Shown piece after piece: positions 1 to 6,955 of a stretch of DNA of 64,000 nucleotides; the first letter of the stretch is position 1, and the number at the start of each line of letters is the position of its first letter. The stretch spans positions 1 through 64,000 of the forward strand of contig SVGS01000009.1 in the NCBI GenBank assembly GCA_015056205.1. The letters are read 5' to 3'. The translations under genes and the position numbers were made by a program. The notes under the pieces were generated by a model, which did no database searches, had not been told where the DNA came from, and worked only from the letters and a program-made list of their open reading frames with translations. This stretch comes from Clostridiales bacterium (GTDB taxonomy: Bacteria > Bacillota > Clostridia > Christensenellales > Aristaeellaceae).

Positions 1-93
1 TACGTCCTGTCGGCGAAGATGAAGTATGACAGCGGGAAGTGGAATTCCGACGTGGTTCCTCTGCTGTTCAGGAAGCTAGGACTAAGCCGCTGA
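1..93 (+). CDS. C-terminal tail of an unidentified protein, possibly a transposase
   Basis: An open frame enters from the left edge and ends at TGA 91-93, giving 30 residues (ends FRKLGLSR). I do not recognise the family. It stops 34 bases before the point where a permease gene on the other strand is abruptly cut, and the bases between look like an insertion-sequence end. A transposase is therefore the likeliest identity, but this is inference from position only. Confidence 0.35.
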   Translation, partial: YVLSAKMKYDSGKWNSDVVPLLFRKLGLSR

Positions 94-127
94 CACGGCA
101 TTTACCCACAATTTTTAGGTACACTCA
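94..127. mobile_element. Possible terminal end of an insertion element
   Basis: AT-richer, non-coding bases lie between the stop of the left-edge frame and the truncated permease. Read outward on the - strand they start GAGTGTACC and contain AAAATTGTG and GTAAATGCC, which faintly recalls IS256-type terminal repeats. The permease reading frame breaks exactly here. The other end of the element and any target duplication are outside the window, so family and length cannot be stated. Confidence 0.4.
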
Positions 128-1240
128 GGGAACAAACAGGCAGACGGCCGCAACGGCCCAGACGGCGCGGTTCGGGATCCCTTTCCGGTTTACTTTTTTC
201 AGAACCCGGGAAGCGGTTCCCTCCCGCGCGGCAGCGTACAGCAGGCGGCTGACTGCCATCATATTGGCGATCAGACTGGTCAGAATCACGCCGAAAAGCG
301 CCGCCATCAGCACGATCACGCCGGTCTGCCCCAGGTAGTGCTGCGCCGCGTAGAACGCCGGGACCGCCATGATTCCCTTCAGATTTCCCATATCCCCGAG
401 GTAGGCAGCCCAGCTGTCGTACTCCGGCGGATAGGCGGAAATGGAAAGCAGGGATACAAACAGATACAGAAGCGTCGTGACCGTTACGGACCAGATCAGA
501 ATTCTGCGGATTCTTTTGACCGGAAAAGTATATTCCTCCGAAAAATGGGCGATATTCTCGAAACCGATGAACGCCCAGGGAGAAATGACCGCGATCCGGA
601 CGATCTGCCCGAAGGAAGAGGACCCCTCCATGTACAGCGGCTCATAGCTGAAGCCGATTTCATGCCGGGTCACGGCAAAAACGGCGCAGACGGTGAAGGC
701 GGCCGCGAACAGCAGGGCGGAGACAATCATGATCCGGTTCAGCGCGCGGGTAAAGCTGACGCAAAGCAGCGCGACGAGCCCCAGAGCGCAGAGCGAAAGC
801 AGCGCCTCCCCGAACCAGACTTCATACCCGAATATTTCATAACGGAAACCGAAGCGGAAGATATCCCCCAGGAAGAAACGGGCAAAAAGGGGAACGGAGG
901 TCATATTCGCCCACAGAATGGCCAGATAAGTCAGCAGGATAAACCAGAAGGCCAGAAACCCCAGATCCTTCTCTCCGTTCCGGCTTTCAAAGGAATAAAT
1001 CCCGCCGGCCGAGGGCGCCTGCCGGATCATATCCTGCAGGTTCCAGGTGATGATGAGAATGACGCCCATCCCCAGGAGCATCCCGAAAACCGTGCCCAGA
1101 AGACCTGATTTCAGCAGATAGGTGTTGCAGGTCACGATAAAAGAGCCCCATCCGATGCTCGTGCCGATGGAGAAGGCCCAGATTCCCAGGGGAGAAAACG
1201 CGGGACGAAGCCCGCCGCCTGGTTTCCCGTTATGGTTCAA
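125..1240 (-). pseudogene. APC-family amino-acid permease, 3' truncated
   Basis: An integral membrane protein with about ten predicted membrane spans. The N-terminal motif GIWAFSIGTSIGWGSF and the later conserved stretch RLLYAAAREG are typical of the APC superfamily (amino acid/polyamine antiporters). The start is TTG at 1240, preceded by AGGAGGTGA at good spacing. The frame ends after VCLFVP, where family members continue with two more membrane helices; 371 residues is short for a family usually above 430. The break coincides with the putative mobile-element end at 94-127, so the gene is probably inactivated by insertion. The substrate cannot be read from sequence. Confidence 0.8.
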
Positions 1241-1388
1241 GGTGTGTCACCTCCTGAAGCATAATATGGTTTCACGGGGTCTGTTCCGATCGTTGTAAAC
1301 TATTGACAAATTGAATGGTATCATAAAAAGAAAGCCATGACAATATAAAAAATCTATGGTTTCGTCTGGAGGAAAACCGTTGCGCGGC

Positions 1389-1874
1389 CTAGGATTTCAT
1401 CACCCGGCTCAGAACCGCCTTTTTGCAGATGGGCTGGAAAATGAAGACCAGAACAAACCCGATCAGCAGGCTGATGCCCAGAGAGGGAAGGAACATGGGC
1501 AGGAAGGGAATCTTCGCTCCGCCGGCAGCGGCGTTCCGCCAGGCCAGCAGCACGTTGGCCAGGGTGATGAAAGGGGTGAAGATCAGATCGGATACCAGCG
1601 TCTCAGCCAGCCTGGCTTTCAGGGTACCGGGTTCGCATTTCAGCTTTTGGCAGACGCTTTGCGAAACCTTTCCCATGGGGACGAGCCAGCCGATGATCCA
1701 GCTGACACAGACGCTCAGCGCCAGGGAGATCAGCCATCCGGGAAGGGTAAAGTGCCCGGAAAGCAGCATACCGGCGAGAGACTGGAAAAAGCTGAGAATC
1801 AGTCCCATCATCATACTGATGCAGCGCCCGGCGGATTTCATCCGGGCCGGATCCGGCTGTGAAGAAAACTGCAT
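1389..1874 (-). CDS. Small four-helix membrane protein (possibly DUF2798-like)
   Basis: 161 residues with about four hydrophobic helices and a basic C-terminus (CKKAVLSRVMKS). The start at 1874 is chosen because AGGAGA lies just upstream; longer frames reach back into the promoter region. The segment around SLALSVCVSWIIGWLVP resembles DUF2798-type membrane proteins, but this is a weak recognition. It is transcribed divergently from csoR-copA. Its TTGACA/TATATT promoter lies back to back with the csoR promoter, so it may also respond to copper. No catalytic or metal-binding motif stands out. Confidence 0.7.
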   Translation of the reverse strand: MQFSSQPDPARMKSAGRCISMMMGLILSFFQSLAGMLLSGHFTLPGWLISLALSVCVSWIIGWLVPMGKVSQSVCQKLKCEPGTLKARLAETLVSDLIFTPFITLANVLLAWRNAAAGGAKIPFLPMFLPSLGISLLIGFVLVFIFQPICKKAVLSRVMKS

Positions 1875-1910
1875 ACGGGAACTCTCCTTTTCATTATATG
1901 TTCTGATGGC

Positions 1911-1940
1911 AATATAGCATAGGCCCTGATGGGCTGTCAA
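1911..1940 (-). promoter_or_regulatory. Promoter of the divergent membrane-protein gene
   Basis: On the - strand TTGACA (1935-1940) is followed after 18 bases by TATATT (1911-1916). Its -35 box forms an inverted repeat with the -35 box of the csoR promoter (TGTCAA-TGGA-TTGACA, 1935-1950), so the two promoters are back to back, four bases apart. Confidence 0.6.
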
Positions 1941-1944
1941 TGGA

Positions 1945-1973
1945 TTGACAGATACCCTGTACGGGTATATAAT
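1945..1973 (+). promoter_or_regulatory. csoR-copA promoter with consensus boxes
   Basis: TTGACA (1945-1950), a 17-base spacer and TATAAT (1968-1973): a perfect sigma-A type promoter. The spacer is occupied by the CsoR-type palindrome, so repressor binding would block RNA polymerase directly. Confidence 0.85.
1952..1968. promoter_or_regulatory. CsoR-type copper operator, site 1
   Basis: The 17-bp perfect palindrome ATACCC-TGTAC-GGGTAT sits between the -35 and -10 boxes of the csoR promoter. The ACCC/GGGT half-sites match the G/C-tract architecture known for CsoR-family operators. Autoregulation of csoR-copA is the obvious reading. Confidence 0.8.
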
Positions 1974-1987
1974 CAGCAAGTCATAAG

Positions 1988-2002
1988 TACTCCTGGGGGG
2001 TA
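1988..2002. promoter_or_regulatory. Possible second CsoR site
   Basis: The imperfect palindrome TACTCC-TGG-GGGGTA lies 20 bp after site 1, just upstream of the csoR ribosome site. It has the same half-site style with one mismatch. It could be a second tetramer site or simply part of the leader. Confidence 0.45.
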
Positions 2003-2021
2003 TATGAGGAGGCGGATGGAA

Positions 2022-2333
2022 ATGCCGGGGATGCATGCGGGCGCGCACGCTTCAGTGCGAAAAAAGGTCCGGGATGAAGAGGAACGCCGGGAACTGATGA
2101 ACCGGTTAAAAAGGATTGAAGGGCAGGTGCGGGGGCTTCAGCGGATGCTGGAAGAAAACGCTTACTGTCCGGAAATCCTGACGCAGGCGTCCGCAGTGAA
2201 TTCGGCGCTGAACAGCTTCTGCAGGGTGCTGCTCACCGCCCATCTGCGTACCTGCGTATCAGAGGATATCCGGGCCGGACGGGAAGATACGGTGGATGAG
2301 CTGATGGCTGTACTGCAGAAGCTGATGAAGTGA
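2022..2333 (+). CDS. csoR: Copper-sensing repressor, CsoR family
   Basis: 103 residues, all-helical, containing the family core RLKRIEGQVRGLQRML at residues 28-43. The copper ligands are present in the canonical C-x24-H-x3-C arrangement: Cys49, His74 and Cys78. In the family, apo-protein binds the operator and Cu(I) releases it. The ATG at 2022 was chosen because GAGGAGG (2006-2012) is nine bases upstream; the ATGs at 2004 and 2016 are too close to or overlap it. The short His/Met-rich start (MPGMHAGAH) might add weak metal affinity. The stop overlaps the copA leader, so the two genes form an operon. Confidence 0.93.
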   Translation: MPGMHAGAHASVRKKVRDEEERRELMNRLKRIEGQVRGLQRMLEENAYCPEILTQASAVNSALNSFCRVLLTAHLRTCVSEDIRAGREDTVDELMAVLQKLMK

Positions 2334-2347
2334 CGGAGGGAACTGCG

Positions 2348-4885
2348 ATGAAACAATATCGGGTAACCGGGATGAGCTGCGCCGCCTGCTCCGCCCGTGT
2401 GGAAAAAGCGGTATCGGGAGTTCCGGGCGTAACGTCCTGCTCCGTAAGCCTGCTGACCAATTCCATGGGGGTGGAAGGTTCCGCACCGCCCGACAGGATT
2501 ATTCAGGCTGTGGAAGCCGCCGGATACGGCGCATCGCTGAAGGGGGCGGAAAAACAGAAGGACGGAAGCGCTCCTTCCTGGATGGACGCGGAGGCGCTGA
2601 AAGACCGTGAAACGCCGAAACTGAAAAAACGGCTGCTGCTTTCGGTGCCGATTCTGCTGATCCTGATGTATTTCTCCATGGGCCATATGATGTGGGGCTG
2701 GCCGGCGCCGGCCGCTTTCGACAATCATGTGTTTCTCGGACTTTTTGAGCTGCTCCTGGCAGTGTGCGTCATGATCATTAACGGACGGTTTTTTACTTCC
2801 GGCTTTCGGTCGCTCTTTCACGGCGCGCCGAACATGGATACGCTCGTCGCGCTCGGCTCAGGCGCTTCCTTCGTTTATTCCCTGGCGGAACTGTTTCTGA
2901 TGATCCTGGCGCAGGGCGAAGGGGACCATGAAACGGTCATGCGGTACGGGATGAATCTGTATTTCGAATCCGCGGCGATGATTCCCACCCTGATTACCAT
3001 CGGGAAAATGCTGGAAGCCCTGTCCAAAGGGCGCACGACGGACGCGCTGAAAGGACTGATGCGCCTGGCTCCGAAAACCGCGGTTCTGCTGAAGGACGGC
3101 GCCGAGACGGAGGTCGGGGTGGAGGAAGTGCATACCGGGGACATTTTTGCGGTCCGCCCGGGAGAACAGATTCCGGTGGACGGGGTCATTCTGAAGGGCG
3201 TGACGGCAGTGAACGAATCCGCCCTGAGCGGGGAAAGCATTCCGGTGGACAAGGCGGAGGGCGACACGGTTTCCGCGGCGACGATCAATCAGCAGGGCTA
3301 TATTGAATGCCGGGCGACCCGCGTCGGGGAAGACACGACGCTGGCGCAGATCATCCGGACCGTGGCGGACGCCGCCGCGACAAAAGCGCCGCTGGCGAGA
3401 ATCGCGGACAGGGTTTCCGGAATCTTCGTGCCCGCAGTGATCGGACTGGCCGTTCTGACGCTGGCGGGCTGGCTGATTGCGGGACGTTCCTTTTCCTTTG
3501 CGGTCGCGCGGGCCATTTCCGTGCTGGTAATCAGCTGCCCCTGCGCGCTGGGGCTCGCGACGCCTGTGGCCATCATGGTCGGCAGCGGCGTCGGGGCGAA
3601 GAACGGCATCCTGTACAAAACTGCCGCCGCGCTGGAGGGAACGGGCAGGACGCAGATGGTCGCCCTGGACAAAACCGGAACCGTCACGGAAGGACAGCCG
3701 GCGGTCACGGATGTGATTCCGCTGAACAGCACCGGCCGTGAGGAGCTGCTGAGCCTGGCCGCCTCGCTGGAAAAGCACAGCGAGCATCCTCTGGCCCGGG
3801 CGGTGACAGCGGCGGCGGAGGGGCTGCCCCTGTCGGAGGTCACGGACTTCGAGGCGCTGCCCGGAAACGGGCTGCGCGCGCTGCTGAACGGAAAGGAACT
3901 GGTGGGAGGAAGCCTGAAATACCTTGCCGGGAAAGGACTGGTATCCGCCTCCGGGCGGAGCTGTGCCGAGCAGCTGGCCGAAGAAGGGAAAACCCCGCTG
4001 CTGTTTGCACTGGACGGGAAGGCGGCCGGGCTGATCGCGGTGGCGGATCCGATCAGGCAGGATTCGGCGCAGGCGATCCGGGAGCTGCGGAACATGGGCA
4101 TTCAGACTGTTATGCTGACCGGGGACAATGAACGGACGGCCGGAGCGATCAGCCGGCAGGCCGGAGTGGACCGGGTGATCGCCGGCGTGCTTCCGGAGGA
4201 AAAGGCGGAGGTAATCCGCGGCCTGAAACCCCTGGGGAAGGTGGCCATGGTCGGCGACGGAATCAACGACGCCCCGGCGCTGACGGTGGCGGACAACGGA
4301 ATCGCGATCGGCGCGGGAACGGATGTAGCCATAGACGCCGCGGACATCGTGGTCATGAAGAGCCGGCTGACGGACGTGACGGCGGCGATCAGACTGAGCC
4401 GGGCAACCATCCGGAATATCCATCAGAATCTGTTCTGGGCGTTTTTCTATAACGCAATCTGCATTCCGCTGGCGATGGGACTGTATGGAATTGAGATGAA
4501 ACCGATGTACGGCGCGGCGGCCATGGCCCTGTCCAGCTTCTTTGTGTGCATGAACGCCCTGAGGCTGAATCTGATGAATCCCCATGACGCCGGGCACGAC
4601 CGCGGGGGGAAGCCGGTTTCCGCGGAAGCGCTTGCGGAAACCGTTGCCGCGATGACAAAGAAGGAGGAAAAAACCATGACAAAGACACTGAAGGTGGAAG
4701 GGATGATGTGCGCGCACTGTGAGGCGAGGGTAAAGAAGGCGCTTGAAGCGGTGCCCGGCGTGGAGAGCGCCGTGGCGGATCATACCGCGGGAACCGCCGT
4801 TGTCACCCTGAGCGCGCCGGTCGCCGATGAAACGCTGAAAGCGGCGGTGGAAGCGCAGGATTATTCCGTACCGGGGGTGGAATAA
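2348..4885 (+). CDS. copA: Copper-exporting P1B-type ATPase with C-terminal CopZ domain
   Basis: An 845-residue membrane ATPase expected to pump Cu(I) out of the cytoplasm. It has an N-terminal metal-binding domain with GMSCAAC near residue 13. The transmembrane CPC ion site is near residue 397 (SCPCALGLATP), the phosphorylation motif DKTGT near 441, then SEHPLA, and the hinge GDGINDAPAL near 636. A second heavy-metal domain (GMMCAHC) follows the last membrane helices after a short linker, in the same frame; most CopA proteins have such domains only at the N-terminus. The ATG at 2348 follows GGAGGG closely and lies 14 bp after the csoR stop. The C-terminal domain has its own ribosome site (see the next entry). 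Confidence 0.95.
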   Translation: MKQYRVTGMSCAACSARVEKAVSGVPGVTSCSVSLLTNSMGVEGSAPPDRIIQAVEAAGYGASLKGAEKQKDGSAPSWMDAEALKDRETPKLKKRLLLSVPILLILMYFSMGHMMWGWPAPAAFDNHVFLGLFELLLAVCVMIINGRFFTSGFRSLFHGAPNMDTLVALGSGASFVYSLAELFLMILAQGEGDHETVMRYGMNLYFESAAMIPTLITIGKMLEALSKGRTTDALKGLMRLAPKTAVLLKDGAETEVGVEEVHTGDIFAVRPGEQIPVDGVILKGVTAVNESALSGESIPVDKAEGDTVSAATINQQGYIECRATRVGEDTTLAQIIRTVADAAATKAPLARIADRVSGIFVPAVIGLAVLTLAGWLIAGRSFSFAVARAISVLVISCPCALGLATPVAIMVGSGVGAKNGILYKTAAALEGTGRTQMVALDKTGTVTEGQPAVTDVIPLNSTGREELLSLAASLEKHSEHPLARAVTAAAEGLPLSEVTDFEALPGNGLRALLNGKELVGGSLKYLAGKGLVSASGRSCAEQLAEEGKTPLLFALDGKAAGLIAVADPIRQDSAQAIRELRNMGIQTVMLTGDNERTAGAISRQAGVDRVIAGVLPEEKAEVIRGLKPLGKVAMVGDGINDAPALTVADNGIAIGAGTDVAIDAADIVVMKSRLTDVTAAIRLSRATIRNIHQNLFWAFFYNAICIPLAMGLYGIEMKPMYGAAAMALSSFFVCMNALRLNLMNPHDAGHDRGGKPVSAEALAETVAAMTKKEEKTMTKTLKVEGMMCAHCEARVKKALEAVPGVESAVADHTAGTAVVTLSAPVADETLKAAVEAQDYSVPGVE
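4676..4885 (+). CDS. copZ: Possible internally initiated copper chaperone CopZ, in frame with copA
   Basis: Inside copA, in the same frame, AAGGAGG (4660-4666) precedes an ATG at 4676 at ideal spacing. Starting here gives 69 residues: an entire heavy-metal-associated domain with GMMCAHC, the usual size of free CopZ. The linker just before it (TKKEEK) is encoded by the ribosome site itself. I infer that the gene yields both a CopA-CopZ fusion and a free Cu(I) chaperone by internal initiation. The alternative is that copZ was recently fused to copA and the site is a relic. Confidence 0.6.
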   Translation: MTKTLKVEGMMCAHCEARVKKALEAVPGVESAVADHTAGTAVVTLSAPVADETLKAAVEAQDYSVPGVE

Positions 4886-4944
4886 CACCGGGACCCTGTC
4901 CTGCGGTATACTTCCATTACGCCATGGGAAGGGAGATGAGGTTC

Positions 4945-5181
4945 ATGGCCGGATTTGTCCCGAAGGAGAAGCTGAGCAAGAAGGCCCGGAAGGAACTGAA
5001 CCGTCAGCGGCGGGTTGCGTGGGATTTCAGCCCTGTTACCCGGACCGTTGACAGCAAAAAGCGGTACAGCCGAAAAAGAAAAGCCCGCGACCGGTATGAT
5101 GATTCCGGTGCGGGCTTTTCCTTCACAATTACCCTTTCGGAAGATCCGGATCCGTCTCATATTCCAGAAAAGACTCCATGA
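4945..5181 (+). CDS. Small basic protein of a clostridial family of unknown function
   Basis: 78 residues, strongly basic in the first 55, beginning FVPKEKLSKKARKELN and including WDFSPVTRT and RDRYDDSG. I recall short proteins of this kind in many Clostridia, without known function. The ATG at 4945 follows a GGGAG-type ribosome site; the upstream ATG at 4924 has none. The sequence coding for RKARDRYDDSGAGF also forms a perfect terminator hairpin (5079-5119). The last 20 residues are therefore encoded beyond a likely terminator and may be made only by read-through. It overlaps the end of the convergent SpoIID-like gene. Confidence 0.6.
   Translation: MAGFVPKEKLSKKARKELNRQRRVAWDFSPVTRTVDSKKRYSRKRKARDRYDDSGAGFSFTITLSEDPDPSHIPEKTP
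5079..5119. terminator. Bidirectional intrinsic terminator
   Basis: AAAAGCCCGC (5079-5088) pairs with GCGGGCTTTT (5110-5119), extended by ACCGG/CCGGT around a ten-base loop. T-runs flank both sides, so it can serve the + strand copper/small-gene transcript and the convergent SpoIID-like transcript that ends at 5129. Confidence 0.85.
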
Positions 5182-6814
5182 CAAACCCTTCCGCGGCATC
5201 GGTCCGGACATGAACCCAGCCGGGAACGTCGCTCTCTTCCAGTACAATCAGCGGCTGGCGGTAGTACAGGCGCATGAGAATCTCCGCTCCGGCTGAAGGC
5301 TGGGCACGGAGATTCAGCGAGCTGTCCTGAGCGATTCCGGTGACAGTGGCCATGCGGGCGCCTTCAGGAAGGTCCTGTGTGACCGGCATGAGCGTGGGGC
5401 GCGGCGTGGCGGTCGGCGCCGGGCCGGGATCCCGCGCCAGCTCCGGCGGCGGGGTCGGCAGCGGAGACGGTTCCCCGGCGTAGCGCTTCAGCGCCGCGCC
5501 GGGGAAATAGAAGGACAGAATCTCCTGAAAATTCTTTCCGCCGGCGTTCGCCATCTGCTGTGCTCCGCGCTGGCTGAGCCCGACGCCGTGGCCGAAACGG
5601 CCAGCGGTCAGCGTGAAGGCGCTGTCATCTTCCTGCAGGGTGATGATTTCATTGTCCGCGCCGGATATGCTCAGACCGAGCGCGATCAGCGTTTCCGGAA
5701 ACAGATCCAGCGTGACCGTCATGGGATAGGAGGACAGCAGATCGGCTATGTCCAGCTCCTCTTCCTCTCCGGAAGAGGCCGCCTTCCCGGCGTTCCGGAA
5801 AGAATCGGTTTCAAAGGTAACCTCGAGCCGCGTCATCAGGCGGCTCGGCGCGGCATAGCGCGGCGTCGTCAGGGCCAGCGCGTTCAGCCGGGACAGGCGG
5901 AAATCCTCCTCCGGAATCAGATCGCGCAGGCGCGGGTCGGCGAGCGCCGCCCGGTGAATCAGTTTCACGAAGGCCGGGGACAACCCGGAAGCGTCCCGGG
6001 CCAGAACACAGGTCCGCACAACGGATTCCGGATTGGCGGCGTCCCAGGGATCCTCGGTGAGGGCGAAGCAGCGCGGTGCATTTCCCTCCCAGATGTTGGC
6101 GGGAAGCTCCGTCTGTCCGCCGTTTGAAGCGCTGTACCAGGCGGTGATCAGTTTTCCGTCACAGGTCAGAACCAGGCCAGCGGTATCCTCCACGGCCTGC
6201 ATGGATTTCGGACTCGCATCGTTCAGCCCCCGGAACACCTGATCGTTCGTGGTATCCACGACGTCCCAGGCGGCGGACGGCCGCATGCGGCTCAGTGCAT
6301 AGGTGCGGGCGCAGACGGCCTGCGCCTTCAGGGCTTCCGGCGGGAAACCGTCCCCCATCTCATAGGGGACGACGCCCTTCAGATAGGTTTCCAGCGGCAG
6401 GGAAAGGATCGGAACCAGCCTGTTGTCCTCGATGGAAACGGAAAGACTGCCGGGATAAAAGCCGGGCTGCAGATTGAAGCAGATTCCGGGATCCGCATCT
6501 CCGGAATGCAGGGCCAGGAAGGAGCAGGAAGCGCCCATCCCCGCGGAGATTCCTCCGGAGTAGAGAAAAAGCTGCCGGTCCCGCAGCAGGACGGTCACCC
6601 TGGCTTCCTCCGGCAGCAAAAGCTCCGAGCCGGAGGCGGAACGAACCAGATAGCGGCCGGACAGCGTCAGATCCATCCGGTCGGAAAGGGCCAGCCGGCG
6701 CAGCAACACCCGGATCGCGGAAGGGGATTCCGCGGCCGCCGGAGCGGCGAAAGAAAGCAGCAGGCAGCAAAGCGCCAGAATCCCGCAGAAACATTGTATG
6801 GTTTTCCTCCTCAT
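5129..6814 (-). CDS. SpoIID/LytB-domain protein with C-terminal SH3 domain
   Basis: A 561-residue exported protein. A signal peptide (CFCGILALCCLLLSFAAPAAA) comes first. The middle carries the SpoIID hallmarks: LETYLKGVVPYEMGDGFPPEALKAQAVCARTYA, then a region with WYSASNGGQTE and GRFGHGVGLSQRGAQQMA. After a Pro-rich linker (PLPTPPPELARDPGP) there is a bacterial SH3 domain (SLNLRAQPSAGAEIL). SpoIID proteins are lytic transglycosylases acting on glycan strands during engulfment, but longer SH3-bearing relatives are often sporulation-independent wall enzymes. The start at 6814 precedes the signal peptide and has AGGGGG upstream. It lies last in a run of surface-related genes on this strand. Confidence 0.85.
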   Translation of the reverse strand: MRRKTIQCFCGILALCCLLLSFAAPAAAESPSAIRVLLRRLALSDRMDLTLSGRYLVRSASGSELLLPEEARVTVLLRDRQLFLYSGGISAGMGASCSFLALHSGDADPGICFNLQPGFYPGSLSVSIEDNRLVPILSLPLETYLKGVVPYEMGDGFPPEALKAQAVCARTYALSRMRPSAAWDVVDTTNDQVFRGLNDASPKSMQAVEDTAGLVLTCDGKLITAWYSASNGGQTELPANIWEGNAPRCFALTEDPWDAANPESVVRTCVLARDASGLSPAFVKLIHRAALADPRLRDLIPEEDFRLSRLNALALTTPRYAAPSRLMTRLEVTFETDSFRNAGKAASSGEEEELDIADLLSSYPMTVTLDLFPETLIALGLSISGADNEIITLQEDDSAFTLTAGRFGHGVGLSQRGAQQMANAGGKNFQEILSFYFPGAALKRYAGEPSPLPTPPPELARDPGPAPTATPRPTLMPVTQDLPEGARMATVTGIAQDSSLNLRAQPSAGAEILMRLYYRQPLIVLEESDVPGWVHVRTDAAEGFVMESFLEYETDPDLPKG

Positions 6815-6955
6815 CCCTGCCTGTCCCCCTTCCGGCTGTCCGAAAATCTCTGACCCGTTCACTGTACCACAAAACAGGCGCCGCTACAATCCTGCGGAAA
6901 TCGGTATTTACAGCGCGGACATGCCGGCGCCGGGGGAGAGACGGAAAGCCGGGCA

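Noticed and set aside
1303-1350. A TTGACA on the + strand upstream of position 1389
   Set aside because: No -10 box lies at correct spacing and no + strand gene follows; the nearest gene is on the - strand.
2858-4888. A 676-codon antisense frame over copA
   Set aside because: Composition is that of a shadow (His/Arg/Gln-rich), with no start signals. copA is certain.
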